The position numbers were made by a program, and so were the translations under genes. A stretch of DNA of 38,345 bases from the NCBI GenBank assembly GCA_015660645.1, contig DQKS01000100.1:1-38345 (forward strand), in the 5' to 3' direction. The DNA is from Gammaproteobacteria bacterium. GTDB taxonomy: Bacteria > Pseudomonadota > Gammaproteobacteria > Magnimaribacterales > Magnimaribacteraceae. Shown one piece after another: positions 1-8,740 of the stretch; the stretch's first letter is position 1; each line of letters starts with the position of its first letter. The notes below the pieces were generated by a model, which was not told where the DNA came from, did no database searches, and saw nothing but the letters and a program-made list of their open reading frames with translations.

Positions 1-368
<368 letters not shown>

Positions 369-376
369 TTATTAAA

Positions 377-670
377 TTATTTATCAAGTACGCCGAGAAT
401 ATCTTGTTCATTAAGAACAACCAATTCATCGCCATCTACTTTTATAGTGTTGCTTCCTGCATATTGACCGAAGACTACTAAGTCGCCCTCTTTAACTGCT
501 ACAGCCTGTGTTTCACCATTTTCTAAACTTTTACCAGGTCCAACCGCAAGAACTTCACCTTGTGAAGGTTTTTCTGCTGCTGATCCAGGAAGAACGATTC
601 CACCTTCAGAGGTTTGTTCTTCATCAGTGCGTCTTACTAAAACGCGATCTCCCAATGGTCTAAATTTCAT
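377..670 (-). CDS. groS: 10 kDa co-chaperonin GroES
   Basis: 97 aa, [14 protein letters not shown]...[18 protein letters not shown]; next to groL. Confidence 0.98.
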   Translation of the reverse strand: MKFRPLGDRVLVRRTDEEQTSEGGIVLPGSAAEKPSQGEVLAVGPGKSLENGETQAVAVKEGDLVVFGQYAGSNTIKVDGDELVVLNEQDILGVLDK

Positions 671-726
671 CCTGCTATCTCCAATATTTTATTAATTCAA
701 TTAACACTTACGTTAAAAGATCCGCC

Positions 727-754
727 ATTCTAATTCAGAATCCCCTAAGGTCAA
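727..754 (-). promoter_or_regulatory. Putative sigma70-type promoter for groS-groL (TTGACC-N16-TAGAAT)
   Basis: Minus strand: TTGACC (749-754) and TAGAAT (727-732), 16 nt spacer, in the groS/fxsA intergenic region; GC-rich GGCGG follows the -10. Confidence 0.5.
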
Positions 755-828
755 TGACCAATCTTTAAAACTTATTAACTATTACTAATTTTGGGTTAAA
801 TAAATAAAATTCAACCCTTTAATGAAAA

Positions 829-1254
829 TTACTTATCTTTATCAAATTCACCTTCAATCCAATCTTTTTTCACCGCACCTTTGGTTTCATTTACAACCCC
901 AAAGCCTGTTAAGTTGGTTAAGGCAATTTTAAGCAAGAATCTCCTGGTTACTGGTACTAAACATAATAACCCAAAAAGATCTGTGATAAATCCAGGCGTA
1001 AGCAACAAAGCTCCTCCAATAGCGAGAAAAATACCAGTAATCATTTCTTCAGCTGGGAGTTGAGCCATTCCTAGTTTATTTCTTGCATTTATTAATGTCC
1101 TAAAACCTTGAACTCGTAACAAGGCAAAACCTATTAATGCGGTTAATAAAACTAATAAAATAGTATTAAAGGCTCCAATATTGCTCCCAACACTTATCAA
1201 GACATACATTTCTAATATAGGTAAAACTATAAAAGTAGGTAATAAATATTTCAT
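829..1254 (-). CDS. fxsA: FxsA family membrane protein
   Basis: 141 aa, multiple hydrophobic segments, GFITDLFGLLCLVPVTRR motif; located upstream of groSL as in enterics. Confidence 0.85.
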   Translation of the reverse strand: MKYLLPTFIVLPILEMYVLISVGSNIGAFNTILLVLLTALIGFALLRVQGFRTLINARNKLGMAQLPAEEMITGIFLAIGGALLLTPGFITDLFGLLCLVPVTRRFLLKIALTNLTGFGVVNETKGAVKKDWIEGEFDKDK

Positions 1255-1586
1255 ATCTTTATTCTTGGGATGAAAACAAAATAAACAACCATTCCTAAGA
1301 GGTCTGCCAATAGGTCAAATAGCTCAGCTGACCTATAGGGTAAATTGTACTGAATAATTTCAATTCCTAAAGCAAACAAAAATATGCATAAAATAAGACC
1401 CAAATGAACTTCTAAAGGCCTGGTAGTAGATAAGTCCAAAAGAGTCATCAAAAGAAAGAAGGCTAAAAAATGTATTAATTTATCTAAGTACGGGATGTCA
1501 GGACCATCCTGCTTAATTTCAACGACTGCCAAAAAGAAAATTAATGCAGCTAAGAAAATAAAAATGATTCTATATAAAAATATCAA
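1251..1586 (-). CDS. VanZ-like family membrane protein
   Basis: 111 aa, DKLIHFLAFFLL and GIEIIQYNLPYRSAELFDLLADLLG motifs; TTG start overlapping the ampG stop. Confidence 0.75.
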   Translation of the reverse strand: MIFLYRIIFIFLAALIFFLAVVEIKQDGPDIPYLDKLIHFLAFFLLMTLLDLSTTRPLEVHLGLILCIFLFALGIEIIQYNLPYRSAELFDLLADLLGMVVYFVFIPRIKI

Positions 1587-2857
1587 GATCTAGTCTGCCT
1601 AGATTGTAAATAAAAGCTCAAAATAATGGCCGGAATACCCATTGAAGAAGCATAAATAAAGAAATTAAAATAACCTATCGAATCAACCACTGCACCTGAT
1701 CCTCCTGCCAATAATTTTGCAGGAAGCGTTGCTAACAAAAAAAGTAGAGCATATTGAGTTGCCGTAAAATTATAGCTAGTCAGTGAGGACAGGTATGCTA
1801 TCAAAGCTGTACCTGCAAGACCCTGACTAAAGTTATCTAAAGCTATCACAACCGTTAAAGCGGTTAAATCATGGCCAATAACATCTAACGATGCAAAAGC
1901 TAGATTCGTTACACAAACGAGCAAAGCACCTGTAAAAAGAGTCTTCATCAAAGTAAACCTATAGATCATCAAGCCGCCAAAAAATATTCCTAATACGGTT
2001 ACGACCAAACCAAAAGCATTTGTTATCAAAGCAACTTCTTCTTTTGAAAAACCTGTTTCTCTATAAAAAGGCATGGCCATTGGACCAAGAACAATATCGC
2101 TAAACCTATATGTGATTACAAGAAGCACAATAAACAAAAATTGACCTTGCCATCTGACGTATAGGTCTCTAAATGGTTCAAGGTAAGAATCTCTAAACCA
2201 AACAGTCGGTTGATTAAAGATGGAGATATATTCTTTAACAACTCTTTCTGGCTCAGGCACTTTAATTAAAGAGGCATAAATAACCAAAATCATTAGAAAA
2301 GCTGCTGCTATGTAAGCTGTGGACCAGTCAAAAAAGCTTGCAATAATAAAAGTGACAACTTGAGTAAGTAAGAAGGCCAACCTCCATCCACCTTGGTACA
2401 TCGCAGAAGCCTCTCCAAGTTCTTGCGCTGATACTAATTCAATTCTCATTGCGTCAATGCATATATCTTGAGTTGCAGAAGAAAAACCTACCAACAATGC
2501 AAATAGAATCAACACGTATAATGAATCAGTTGGATCGGAAAAAGCCATGCCAAATAAAGCAATAGCAACCATTGATTGGCTAACAATTAACCAACTGCGT
2601 CTCTGGCCTAAAGACTTAGAAAATATAGGTATTTGAAACCTATCTACAAAGGGCGACCAAATTGCTTTCAAAGTATAAGTTAAAGTAACCCAAGACAATA
2701 ATCCTATAGTGGTTCGACTAATATCAGACTCGGACAACCAAAAGTTAAGTGGATCTATTAACATGCCGAAAGGCAACCCTGAGCAGAACCCTAGAAATAA
2801 GACAGTAACTAGCCTAGGTTGGAAATAACCAAGAACAGAGGCTTTCCAAGTAGTCAT
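1583..2857 (-). CDS. ampG: AmpG-like muropeptide permease (MFS)
   Basis: 424 aa, FLGFCSGLPFGMLIDPLNFWLSESDISRTTIGLLSWVTLTYTLKAIWSPFVDR typical of AmpG. Confidence 0.85.
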   Translation of the reverse strand: MTTWKASVLGYFQPRLVTVLFLGFCSGLPFGMLIDPLNFWLSESDISRTTIGLLSWVTLTYTLKAIWSPFVDRFQIPIFSKSLGQRRSWLIVSQSMVAIALFGMAFSDPTDSLYVLILFALLVGFSSATQDICIDAMRIELVSAQELGEASAMYQGGWRLAFLLTQVVTFIIASFFDWSTAYIAAAFLMILVIYASLIKVPEPERVVKEYISIFNQPTVWFRDSYLEPFRDLYVRWQGQFLFIVLLVITYRFSDIVLGPMAMPFYRETGFSKEEVALITNAFGLVVTVLGIFFGGLMIYRFTLMKTLFTGALLVCVTNLAFASLDVIGHDLTALTVVIALDNFSQGLAGTALIAYLSSLTSYNFTATQYALLFLLATLPAKLLAGGSGAVVDSIGYFNFFIYASSMGIPAIILSFYLQSRQTRS

Positions 2858-2868
2858 TTTAAAGTTTG

Positions 2869-3351
2869 TTAGTCTCTAAAATTAACAAACTGTAAAGGCA
2901 TGTCATAATTCTGGTCTTTAACTTTTTGTATGACTTCCTGAAGCTCGTCTCTTTTTTTTCCATTTATTCTAACGCTATCTCCTTGAATAGAAGCTTGTAC
3001 CTTGATCTTTGATTGCTTGACCAAGGTTGTTATCTTCTTTGCTAATTCCTTATCAATTCCCTCCCTTAGAGTGATTAATTGTCTAGCTGAACCCATGGCC
3101 AAATCAACGTCACCTTGCTTTAAGCTCTTTAAATCTATTCCTCTCTTTGCTAAAGACTCATTTAAGATTGGAGCCATTTGATAGATCTGGAATTCCTCTT
3201 TAGCTTTAAGGTTTATCTCCTTATTATTTAATTCAAATTCAGCTCCGCTATCTTTAAAATCAAACCTATTTTTTAATACTCTGTTTGCTTGATCTACAGC
3301 ATTAGAGATTTCATGAGAATCTAATTCAGACTTTATATCAAAAGAAGCCAT
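2869..3351 (-). CDS. yajQ: YajQ family nucleotide-binding protein
   Basis: 160 aa, MASFDIKSELD...NAVDQANRVLKNRFDFK; C-terminal DMPLQFVNFRD. Confidence 0.93.
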   Translation of the reverse strand: MASFDIKSELDSHEISNAVDQANRVLKNRFDFKDSGAEFELNNKEINLKAKEEFQIYQMAPILNESLAKRGIDLKSLKQGDVDLAMGSARQLITLREGIDKELAKKITTLVKQSKIKVQASIQGDSVRINGKKRDELQEVIQKVKDQNYDMPLQFVNFRD

Positions 3352-3450
3352 ATTTTTATCCTAAAGTTAATTACTAAGCTAAGTTTAGGCTTAACAGACT
3401 CGCAAAAAAAGAATTTTATTCTTTTAATCTTCATACATTATAATATACCA

Positions 3451-3622
3451 AACGGTGCCAAAAGAAATTTTGGTTAAACGGGAAACTGGTGAAGACTTTT
3501 TATAAATCCAGTGCTGCCCTCGCAACGGTAAATAGAAGAATTTTTAGCACATGTCACTGTGAAAATGGGAAGACGCTAACAATTAAACAAGATTAACTTC
3601 TTAAGCCCGGATACCGGCCGTT
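3451..3622 (+). promoter_or_regulatory. Cobalamin (adenosylcobalamin-class) riboswitch upstream of btuB
   Basis: Conserved blocks in order: GGTTAAACGGGAA, CCAGTGCTGCCCTCGCAACGGTAA, GTCACTG, GGGAAGAC, AAGCCCGGATACCGGCC; outer stem AACGG(3451-3455)/CCGTT(3618-3622); upstream TATAAT at 3439-3444. Confidence 0.95.
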
Positions 3623-3659
3623 AAATTAAATATTAATATTAATTACGAAGGGTAATTTT

Positions 3660-5450
3660 ATGAATAAAATGAACTTAGGTTTGTTTCTTTTTCTTTATGC
3701 CTCTTTTACTTTTTCTGATGAAAGTCCCTATGACGAGGTTATTAGCGTGGTTTCAAAACTACCTAAGGAAAATTATAAAGTTCCTGCGACAGTAGATATT
3801 ATTTCTAAGCTAGATTTGGAAATTCTCCAACCATCAAGTGTATTGAATATTCTTAGCAATCACCTGGCGATTGATACAAGCAGTAACGGAGGGCCAGGAC
3901 AAGTAGCCTCTTTTTTCCTAAGAGGATCAAATAGTAACCAAAGCTTGGTCAAGATTAATGGTGTAAAGATAAATCCATCTACAGCTGGTGGAGCTTCTAT
4001 CTACAATCTAGATACAGATCTTATTTCTAAAATTGAAATTGGCTCAGGCCCTTTTTCTTCAATCCATGGCTCTCAAGCTATTGGCGGAGTAATTAGCATA
4101 TCTACTAAAGATGAAACTCTAAAAGATTCTGTCTCCATAGGATTTGGGATTGGACCAGATAATTACCGCAAGGAATATCTTCGAGGAAACCTATTGAGAG
4201 AGAAAACTTCAGCAAATATAATGGTGTTGAATAGTGCTACAAATGGATTCCCTAGTTTGAGCAATTCAAAACTCAATAGAGGCTACGATAATAAAAGTGT
4301 AGCTGGAGATATCAGCTATGGTTATAAAGATTTAGATATTTCTTTCTCTTTATGGACTTCAAAAGGTAATACAGAGTACTTAGTCTTTGGCACCCCTGTT
4401 TCTCAAACTTATAATAATCAGGCCTTTGCAACTGATCTTAGATTTAAAACTAATCGTGGTTATTACATCTTATTTGATATTAATTCATCAGAAGATTTAA
4501 TTAATCAAAACAACCCTAACTATCTCGGCATGCTTGATCATACTCAGACAGAAAGGCAATCTTACGAACTATTAATCAATAAAAAATTAAACCAAATGTT
4601 TGCTTATTCGGTTGGTTTTGAATCGGAACATGAAGAAGTAGATTATTCAAGCTACGGAATAAGTTTCCAAAAAGATCTTAGAACTAAAGCCTTTTTTGGA
4701 ACCATAGAATGGATAAAAAATAAAAATTCTTGGATTGCTTCAGCAAGAGAATCAGACCATGATCTCTACGGAAAACAGTTCTCTTGGAACATGGGATTTC
4801 TACATGAATTAACTAAAAACTGGTCTCTTAATATAAGTTCTGGTACGGCCTTTAGATCACCCAATAGCTCGGAGCTATACGGCTTTGGTTCAAATGAGAA
4901 ACTACTTCCAGAAGTATCTAAAAGTCACGAAATAGGCTTAAGTACAAGGAATAGGAATAGTTCTTTTAAAATTGTTGGGTTCTCTAGAGATACTTTAAAT
5001 CTTATTAATTTTAATTACGCCGATTATGTTTTAAATAATATCGAAGAAGCATTAAATTCTGGAGTTGAACTCAGATATAAATGGAGAAATAATTTTGTAG
5101 ATGGAAGCCTAATGCTAAGAAGACAGAATCCTCAAGACCAGAATCAAAACCAATTGTTGAGAAGGTCAAAACAATCAGCAAGCCTAAGCCTTAGTAAGAA
5201 TATGTCTGGATATCAACTTAATTTTAATGTATCAACTTTTGATAAAAGAAAAGATTTTGGAGATATATCTCTTCCTGGTTATGCATTAATTAACATAAAC
5301 TCTAAAAAGAATCTAACTGAAAAGCTAAGCTTATCAGTAAAGATAGAAAACCTAGCTGATAAAGACTATTTTACAGCTGCTACAGCTAATGGCTATTATC
5401 TTCACCAAGGCAGATCTTTATGGTTAAAGGTTGTATACAATTTGAGGTAA
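3660..5450 (+). CDS. btuB: TonB-dependent vitamin B12 receptor (BtuB-like)
   Basis: 596 aa; plug domain with TonB-box-like DEVISVVSKLP, FFLRGSNSNQSLVKINGVKIN, IEIGSGPFSSIHGSQAIGGVI; preceded by cobalamin riboswitch. Confidence 0.92.
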   Translation: MNKMNLGLFLFLYASFTFSDESPYDEVISVVSKLPKENYKVPATVDIISKLDLEILQPSSVLNILSNHLAIDTSSNGGPGQVASFFLRGSNSNQSLVKINGVKINPSTAGGASIYNLDTDLISKIEIGSGPFSSIHGSQAIGGVISISTKDETLKDSVSIGFGIGPDNYRKEYLRGNLLREKTSANIMVLNSATNGFPSLSNSKLNRGYDNKSVAGDISYGYKDLDISFSLWTSKGNTEYLVFGTPVSQTYNNQAFATDLRFKTNRGYYILFDINSSEDLINQNNPNYLGMLDHTQTERQSYELLINKKLNQMFAYSVGFESEHEEVDYSSYGISFQKDLRTKAFFGTIEWIKNKNSWIASARESDHDLYGKQFSWNMGFLHELTKNWSLNISSGTAFRSPNSSELYGFGSNEKLLPEVSKSHEIGLSTRNRNSSFKIVGFSRDTLNLINFNYADYVLNNIEEALNSGVELRYKWRNNFVDGSLMLRRQNPQDQNQNQLLRRSKQSASLSLSKNMSGYQLNFNVSTFDKRKDFGDISLPGYALININSKKNLTEKLSLSVKIENLADKDYFTAATANGYYLHQGRSLWLKVVYNLR

Positions 5451-5453
5451 ATT

Positions 5454-5996
5454 TTGTCAAAAAGAATAACAAAAGTAACTACAAAAAGGGGGGATGGTGG
5501 CTCAACCGGAATGGGTGATGGATCACGTCTTTCAAAATCTAGTAATCTAGTAAATGCCATAGGGGAAGTAGACGAATTAAATTCATGGATTGGGTTATTA
5601 GCTTCGTCGTCGCATTTAAAGAAAGAAGTGGAATTATTAAGAAGAATACAGAATGATCTCTTTGATATTGGAGGCTCTATGGCCATGCGTTCAGATGTTG
5701 ATTTTGATAAGAAAAAAATAGAGTGGTTAGAAGAAAAGATTGACCATCTGAATAAAGGTTTACCTGACTTAGACAATTTCATACTTCCTGGAGGCCATAA
5801 AGATTCTTCGAAAATTCACATTGCAAGAACTGTGTGCAGAAGAGCGGAAAGATCCCTAATATTAGCAAGAGAAAATGAATCAATAAACAAAAGTTGTATT
5901 ATTTACATGAACAGACTCTCTGATCTTCTTTTCGTGTTAGCAAGAAAAATTAATATTGATTCTGATGAAGGTGAAATACTTTGGGATCAGACTTGA
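5454..5996 (+). CDS. Cob(I)alamin adenosyltransferase, PduO type
   Basis: 180 aa, TKRGDGGSTGMGDGSRLSKSS, EVDELNSWIG, FILPGGHKDSSKIHIARTVCRRAER; TTG start with GAGG upstream, 3 nt after the btuB stop. Confidence 0.93.
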   Translation: MSKRITKVTTKRGDGGSTGMGDGSRLSKSSNLVNAIGEVDELNSWIGLLASSSHLKKEVELLRRIQNDLFDIGGSMAMRSDVDFDKKKIEWLEEKIDHLNKGLPDLDNFILPGGHKDSSKIHIARTVCRRAERSLILARENESINKSCIIYMNRLSDLLFVLARKINIDSDEGEILWDQT

Positions 5997-6542
5997 CTAA
6001 GCTAGGTCTGATTTATACCTGGCCCAATCAAAAAATTCTCCAGGGTCAGTTTTTCTTCCTGGAGCTATATCAGAATGACCTACAATGCTTTCTAGTTCTA
6101 TCTTAGGATAAGCCTTCATTAAAGAGAGTGTTAACTCTTTGAGGCTCTCGTATTGTTCGTTTGTATATTCAGTAGAATCTGATCCTTCCATTTCTATGCC
6201 TATAGAAAAATCATTACAGTTTTCTTGTCCTTTAAAAAAAGAAATTCCTGCATGCCATGCACTTTTATTAAAAGGGACAAACTGTATGACTTTGCCAAAC
6301 CTATCAATCAATAAATGGCTAGAAACTTTTAAGTTTTTTATTTCTTCGAAATACTGGTCTGCAGATACATCAAGCTTATTTTGAAAAAAGTCACTTATAT
6401 AAATTCCTCCAAAGTGACCAGGCGGTAAACTAATATTATGAATTACTAGCAGGGTTACATCAGCACCTGAAGGTCTTTCAGAGCAATTTAGTGATTCTCT
6501 GAATTCTGCAGAAGATATTAAATGATTTACAATTTCAGACAA
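5997..6542 (-). CDS. ampD: 1,6-anhydro-N-acetylmuramyl-L-alanine amidase AmpD
   Basis: 181 aa Amidase_2; VTLLVIHNISLPPGHFGG, SSHLLIDRFGKVIQFVPFNKSAWHAG, FSIGIEMEGSDSTEYTNEQY, VGHSDIAPGRKTDPG. Confidence 0.95.
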   Translation of the reverse strand: MSEIVNHLISSAEFRESLNCSERPSGADVTLLVIHNISLPPGHFGGIYISDFFQNKLDVSADQYFEEIKNLKVSSHLLIDRFGKVIQFVPFNKSAWHAGISFFKGQENCNDFSIGIEMEGSDSTEYTNEQYESLKELTLSLMKAYPKIELESIVGHSDIAPGRKTDPGEFFDWARYKSDLA

Positions 6543-6548
6543 TACTGC

Positions 6549-7238
6549 CTACCTATCATGCTTTCTATCTTTCTGCATGATAAAAGGCTTGCCCTGCTTC
6601 TTAAACTTCTTCTTGTTATTCTTCATGAGCTCTTTGATTTCGTTTCGCTCTATAGCTCCGTTGGAATTAGAATCCATTCTAGAAAAAGTTTCTCTCGCAC
6701 GAGCAAGGAATTCTTCTCTTGTAATATTTTCATTTCCATCTGTATTCAATTTTTGAAATGCATGGTCTTTTGCTACTTTTGGCGCTACTTCTTTAGCAAC
6801 AGATAATTCTTTCTCATCCAGAATGCCGTCTTGATTAATGTCTAATTTTGAGAATATTTTTTCTGAAACAACCCTCTTATCACCATGTTCATTTGATTTA
6901 GGCATTCTTTTAGGTCTAGGTCGCTTGTTTGCTTTAGATACAAATTCTTCCTTCGATACTTTCTGATCATCGTTTATATCTAGAAAGCTGAAGTGGTCAT
7001 TTTTATTTCTTTTGGGCGGTCTTAATTTATTTATAGAAAATTCAGAGTAAGTAAGAACTCCATTTGAATCTGAGTCCATGTGTTGAAAAAGTTTTTGGGG
7101 TTTATGACTGTACTCTTTAAAGCTAATAGCCCTATTCCCATCTCTATCCATTTTCTTCAAGCCCATTATCATTTCTCTGGGGTCAGACATAATTGAGAAT
7201 GATGTAAAAACAATAATTGATGTTAATAAATATTTCAT
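6549..7238 (-). CDS. Secreted/periplasmic protein with six EF-hand loops
   Basis: 229 aa; N-terminal signal-like MKYLLTSIIVFTSFSIMS; 12-residue loops DRDGNRAISFKE, DSDSNGVLTYSE, DINDDQKVSKEE, DINQDGILDEKE, NTDGNENITREE, DSNSNGAIERNE. Confidence 0.88.
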   Translation of the reverse strand: MKYLLTSIIVFTSFSIMSDPREMIMGLKKMDRDGNRAISFKEYSHKPQKLFQHMDSDSNGVLTYSEFSINKLRPPKRNKNDHFSFLDINDDQKVSKEEFVSKANKRPRPKRMPKSNEHGDKRVVSEKIFSKLDINQDGILDEKELSVAKEVAPKVAKDHAFQKLNTDGNENITREEFLARARETFSRMDSNSNGAIERNEIKELMKNNKKKFKKQGKPFIMQKDRKHDR

Positions 7239-7321
7239 AGATTTTATCTCTTTATATATAAGCTAAGACCAATAAAACTTATAGAAGTTCTTAATATATT
7301 GCAAGAAAAACTAAAAGGGTT

Positions 7322-8263
7322 TTAACCATTTCTTAAACCCTTTGGCAATCTAAAGAAAATTCCCTCATCAGCCCTTTCCTCTTCACCAAATAATGAGCAG
7401 TTATACTTATTTTGCAATAATGAAACCAATTCTTTCACAAGATGCTCTGGTGCTGATGCACCCGAAGTGATCCCAACTTCCGTCTTGCCTTCAAGCCATT
7501 TGTGGTCTAAGTCCTCTGAAGAATCTATAAGATATGATTCAACGCCACATCGTTCAGCTATCTCCTTTAATCTATTTGAATTTGAACTATTAATAGAACC
7601 AATTACCAAAACAATATCGCATTCCAAGGCTAGTTGTTTGACAGAGTCCTGTCGGTTTTGCGTTGCATAGCAGATATCGTTTGTCTTAGGATCATGAATG
7701 TCAGGAAACCTTCTTTTTAGTGAATCCATTATTGTCTGTGTGTCGTCTATAGATAAGGTTGTCTGAGTAACATAAGCAAGACTAGTGGGATCATTAATTT
7801 TTAATTTATGAACATCCTCAACACTCTCCACTAAATATATCGAGCCTCCAAAACTATCGTCAAACTGACCCATTGTTCCTTCAACTTCCGGATGACTTTG
7901 ATGACCTATCAATATACATTCATAACCAAGTTTTGAATATTTAATAACTTCTGCGTGGACTTTGCTTACTAGAGGACAAGTGGCATCATAGACTTCTAGA
8001 TGCTTTTCTTTGGAATCTTTTTGGACTACCTTAGATACACCGTGAGCGCTATAGATCACAATTTCGCCCGTTGGCACTTCTTCTATTTCTTCGACAAACA
8101 TGGCCCCCAGACCCTTTAGCTCGTTAACTACTGTTTTGTTATGAACTACCTCATGCTTAACGTATATGGGAGAACCATTTTGCTCTAGAACTTTTCTGAC
8201 TATTTCTATAGCCCTGTCTACTCCTGCACAAAATCCCCGAGTATTTGCTAATCTAATTTGCAT
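7322..8263 (-). CDS. ispH: 4-hydroxy-3-methylbut-2-enyl diphosphate reductase
   Basis: 313 aa, LANTRGFCAGVDRAIEIV, HEVVHNK, YDATCPLVSKVH, SGASAPE. Confidence 0.98.
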   Translation of the reverse strand: MQIRLANTRGFCAGVDRAIEIVRKVLEQNGSPIYVKHEVVHNKTVVNELKGLGAMFVEEIEEVPTGEIVIYSAHGVSKVVQKDSKEKHLEVYDATCPLVSKVHAEVIKYSKLGYECILIGHQSHPEVEGTMGQFDDSFGGSIYLVESVEDVHKLKINDPTSLAYVTQTTLSIDDTQTIMDSLKRRFPDIHDPKTNDICYATQNRQDSVKQLALECDIVLVIGSINSSNSNRLKEIAERCGVESYLIDSSEDLDHKWLEGKTEVGITSGASAPEHLVKELVSLLQNKYNCSLFGEEERADEGIFFRLPKGLRNG

Positions 8264-8738
8264 CAGCTTCTTTCTCTTCGCCTATAAAAAGAATATATAT
8301 TAAATAAAGCGTAACCCCGATTGTTATATAACTATCTGCAAAGTTAAAAACATAGAAAGAGTACTCTTGATAAAATACATGAATAAAATCTACTACATGG
8401 CCTATAAATATTCTGTCTATAAGGTTACCGGCTCCTCCACAGAGGATTAAAGCTAGTGCTAAAGATTCATAAGAACTTAAATTCTTTTCCTTTATCAGAA
8501 TTCTAGCTAAGTATAATAAAACTAAGGTCACTAATCCTACTAAGACCCATCTTCCCCAGACCCCATTATCATCAAATAAGCTAAAAGCTATTCCGCTATT
8601 AAAGATCAAAGTGAGATTAAGGACAGGTAATAACTCAATAGAAGACCCTTCAATCAAAGAAGAGGTTATAAGAAATTTACTTAATTGGTCTAAGCCTACT
8701 AAAACGAAAAAAATTAAAGAAATCCTAGAAAAACTCAT
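8253..8738 (-). CDS. lspA: Lipoprotein signal peptidase
   Basis: 161 aa, four TM segments; NSGIAFSLF, GGAGNLIDRIFIGHVVDFI, FNFADSYITIG. Confidence 0.97.
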   Translation of the reverse strand: MSFSRISLIFFVLVGLDQLSKFLITSSLIEGSSIELLPVLNLTLIFNSGIAFSLFDDNGVWGRWVLVGLVTLVLLYLARILIKEKNLSSYESLALALILCGGAGNLIDRIFIGHVVDFIHVFYQEYSFYVFNFADSYITIGVTLYLIYILFIGEEKEADAN

Positions 8739-8740
8739 AA

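Noticed and set aside
881-1063. Short plus-strand ORF (60 aa) antisense to fxsA
   Set aside because: Lies wholly within a well-supported gene on the other strand and has no recognisable family features. The same applies to the other antisense ORFs (e.g. 5402-5782 -, 6139-6384 +, 6522-6806 +, 7467-7670 +, 8955-9299 +, 11277-11528 +, 13009-13242 +, 16890-17270 -, 18092-18289 -, 19986-20243 -, 20621-21181 +, 28179-28424 -, 29605-29787 +, 33685-33954 +, 37511-37720 +).
7239-7321. Possible small RNA or tRNA between ispH and the EF-hand gene
   Set aside because: 83-bp AT-rich spacer without cloverleaf, stable hairpin or terminator; most likely just a promoter/leader.
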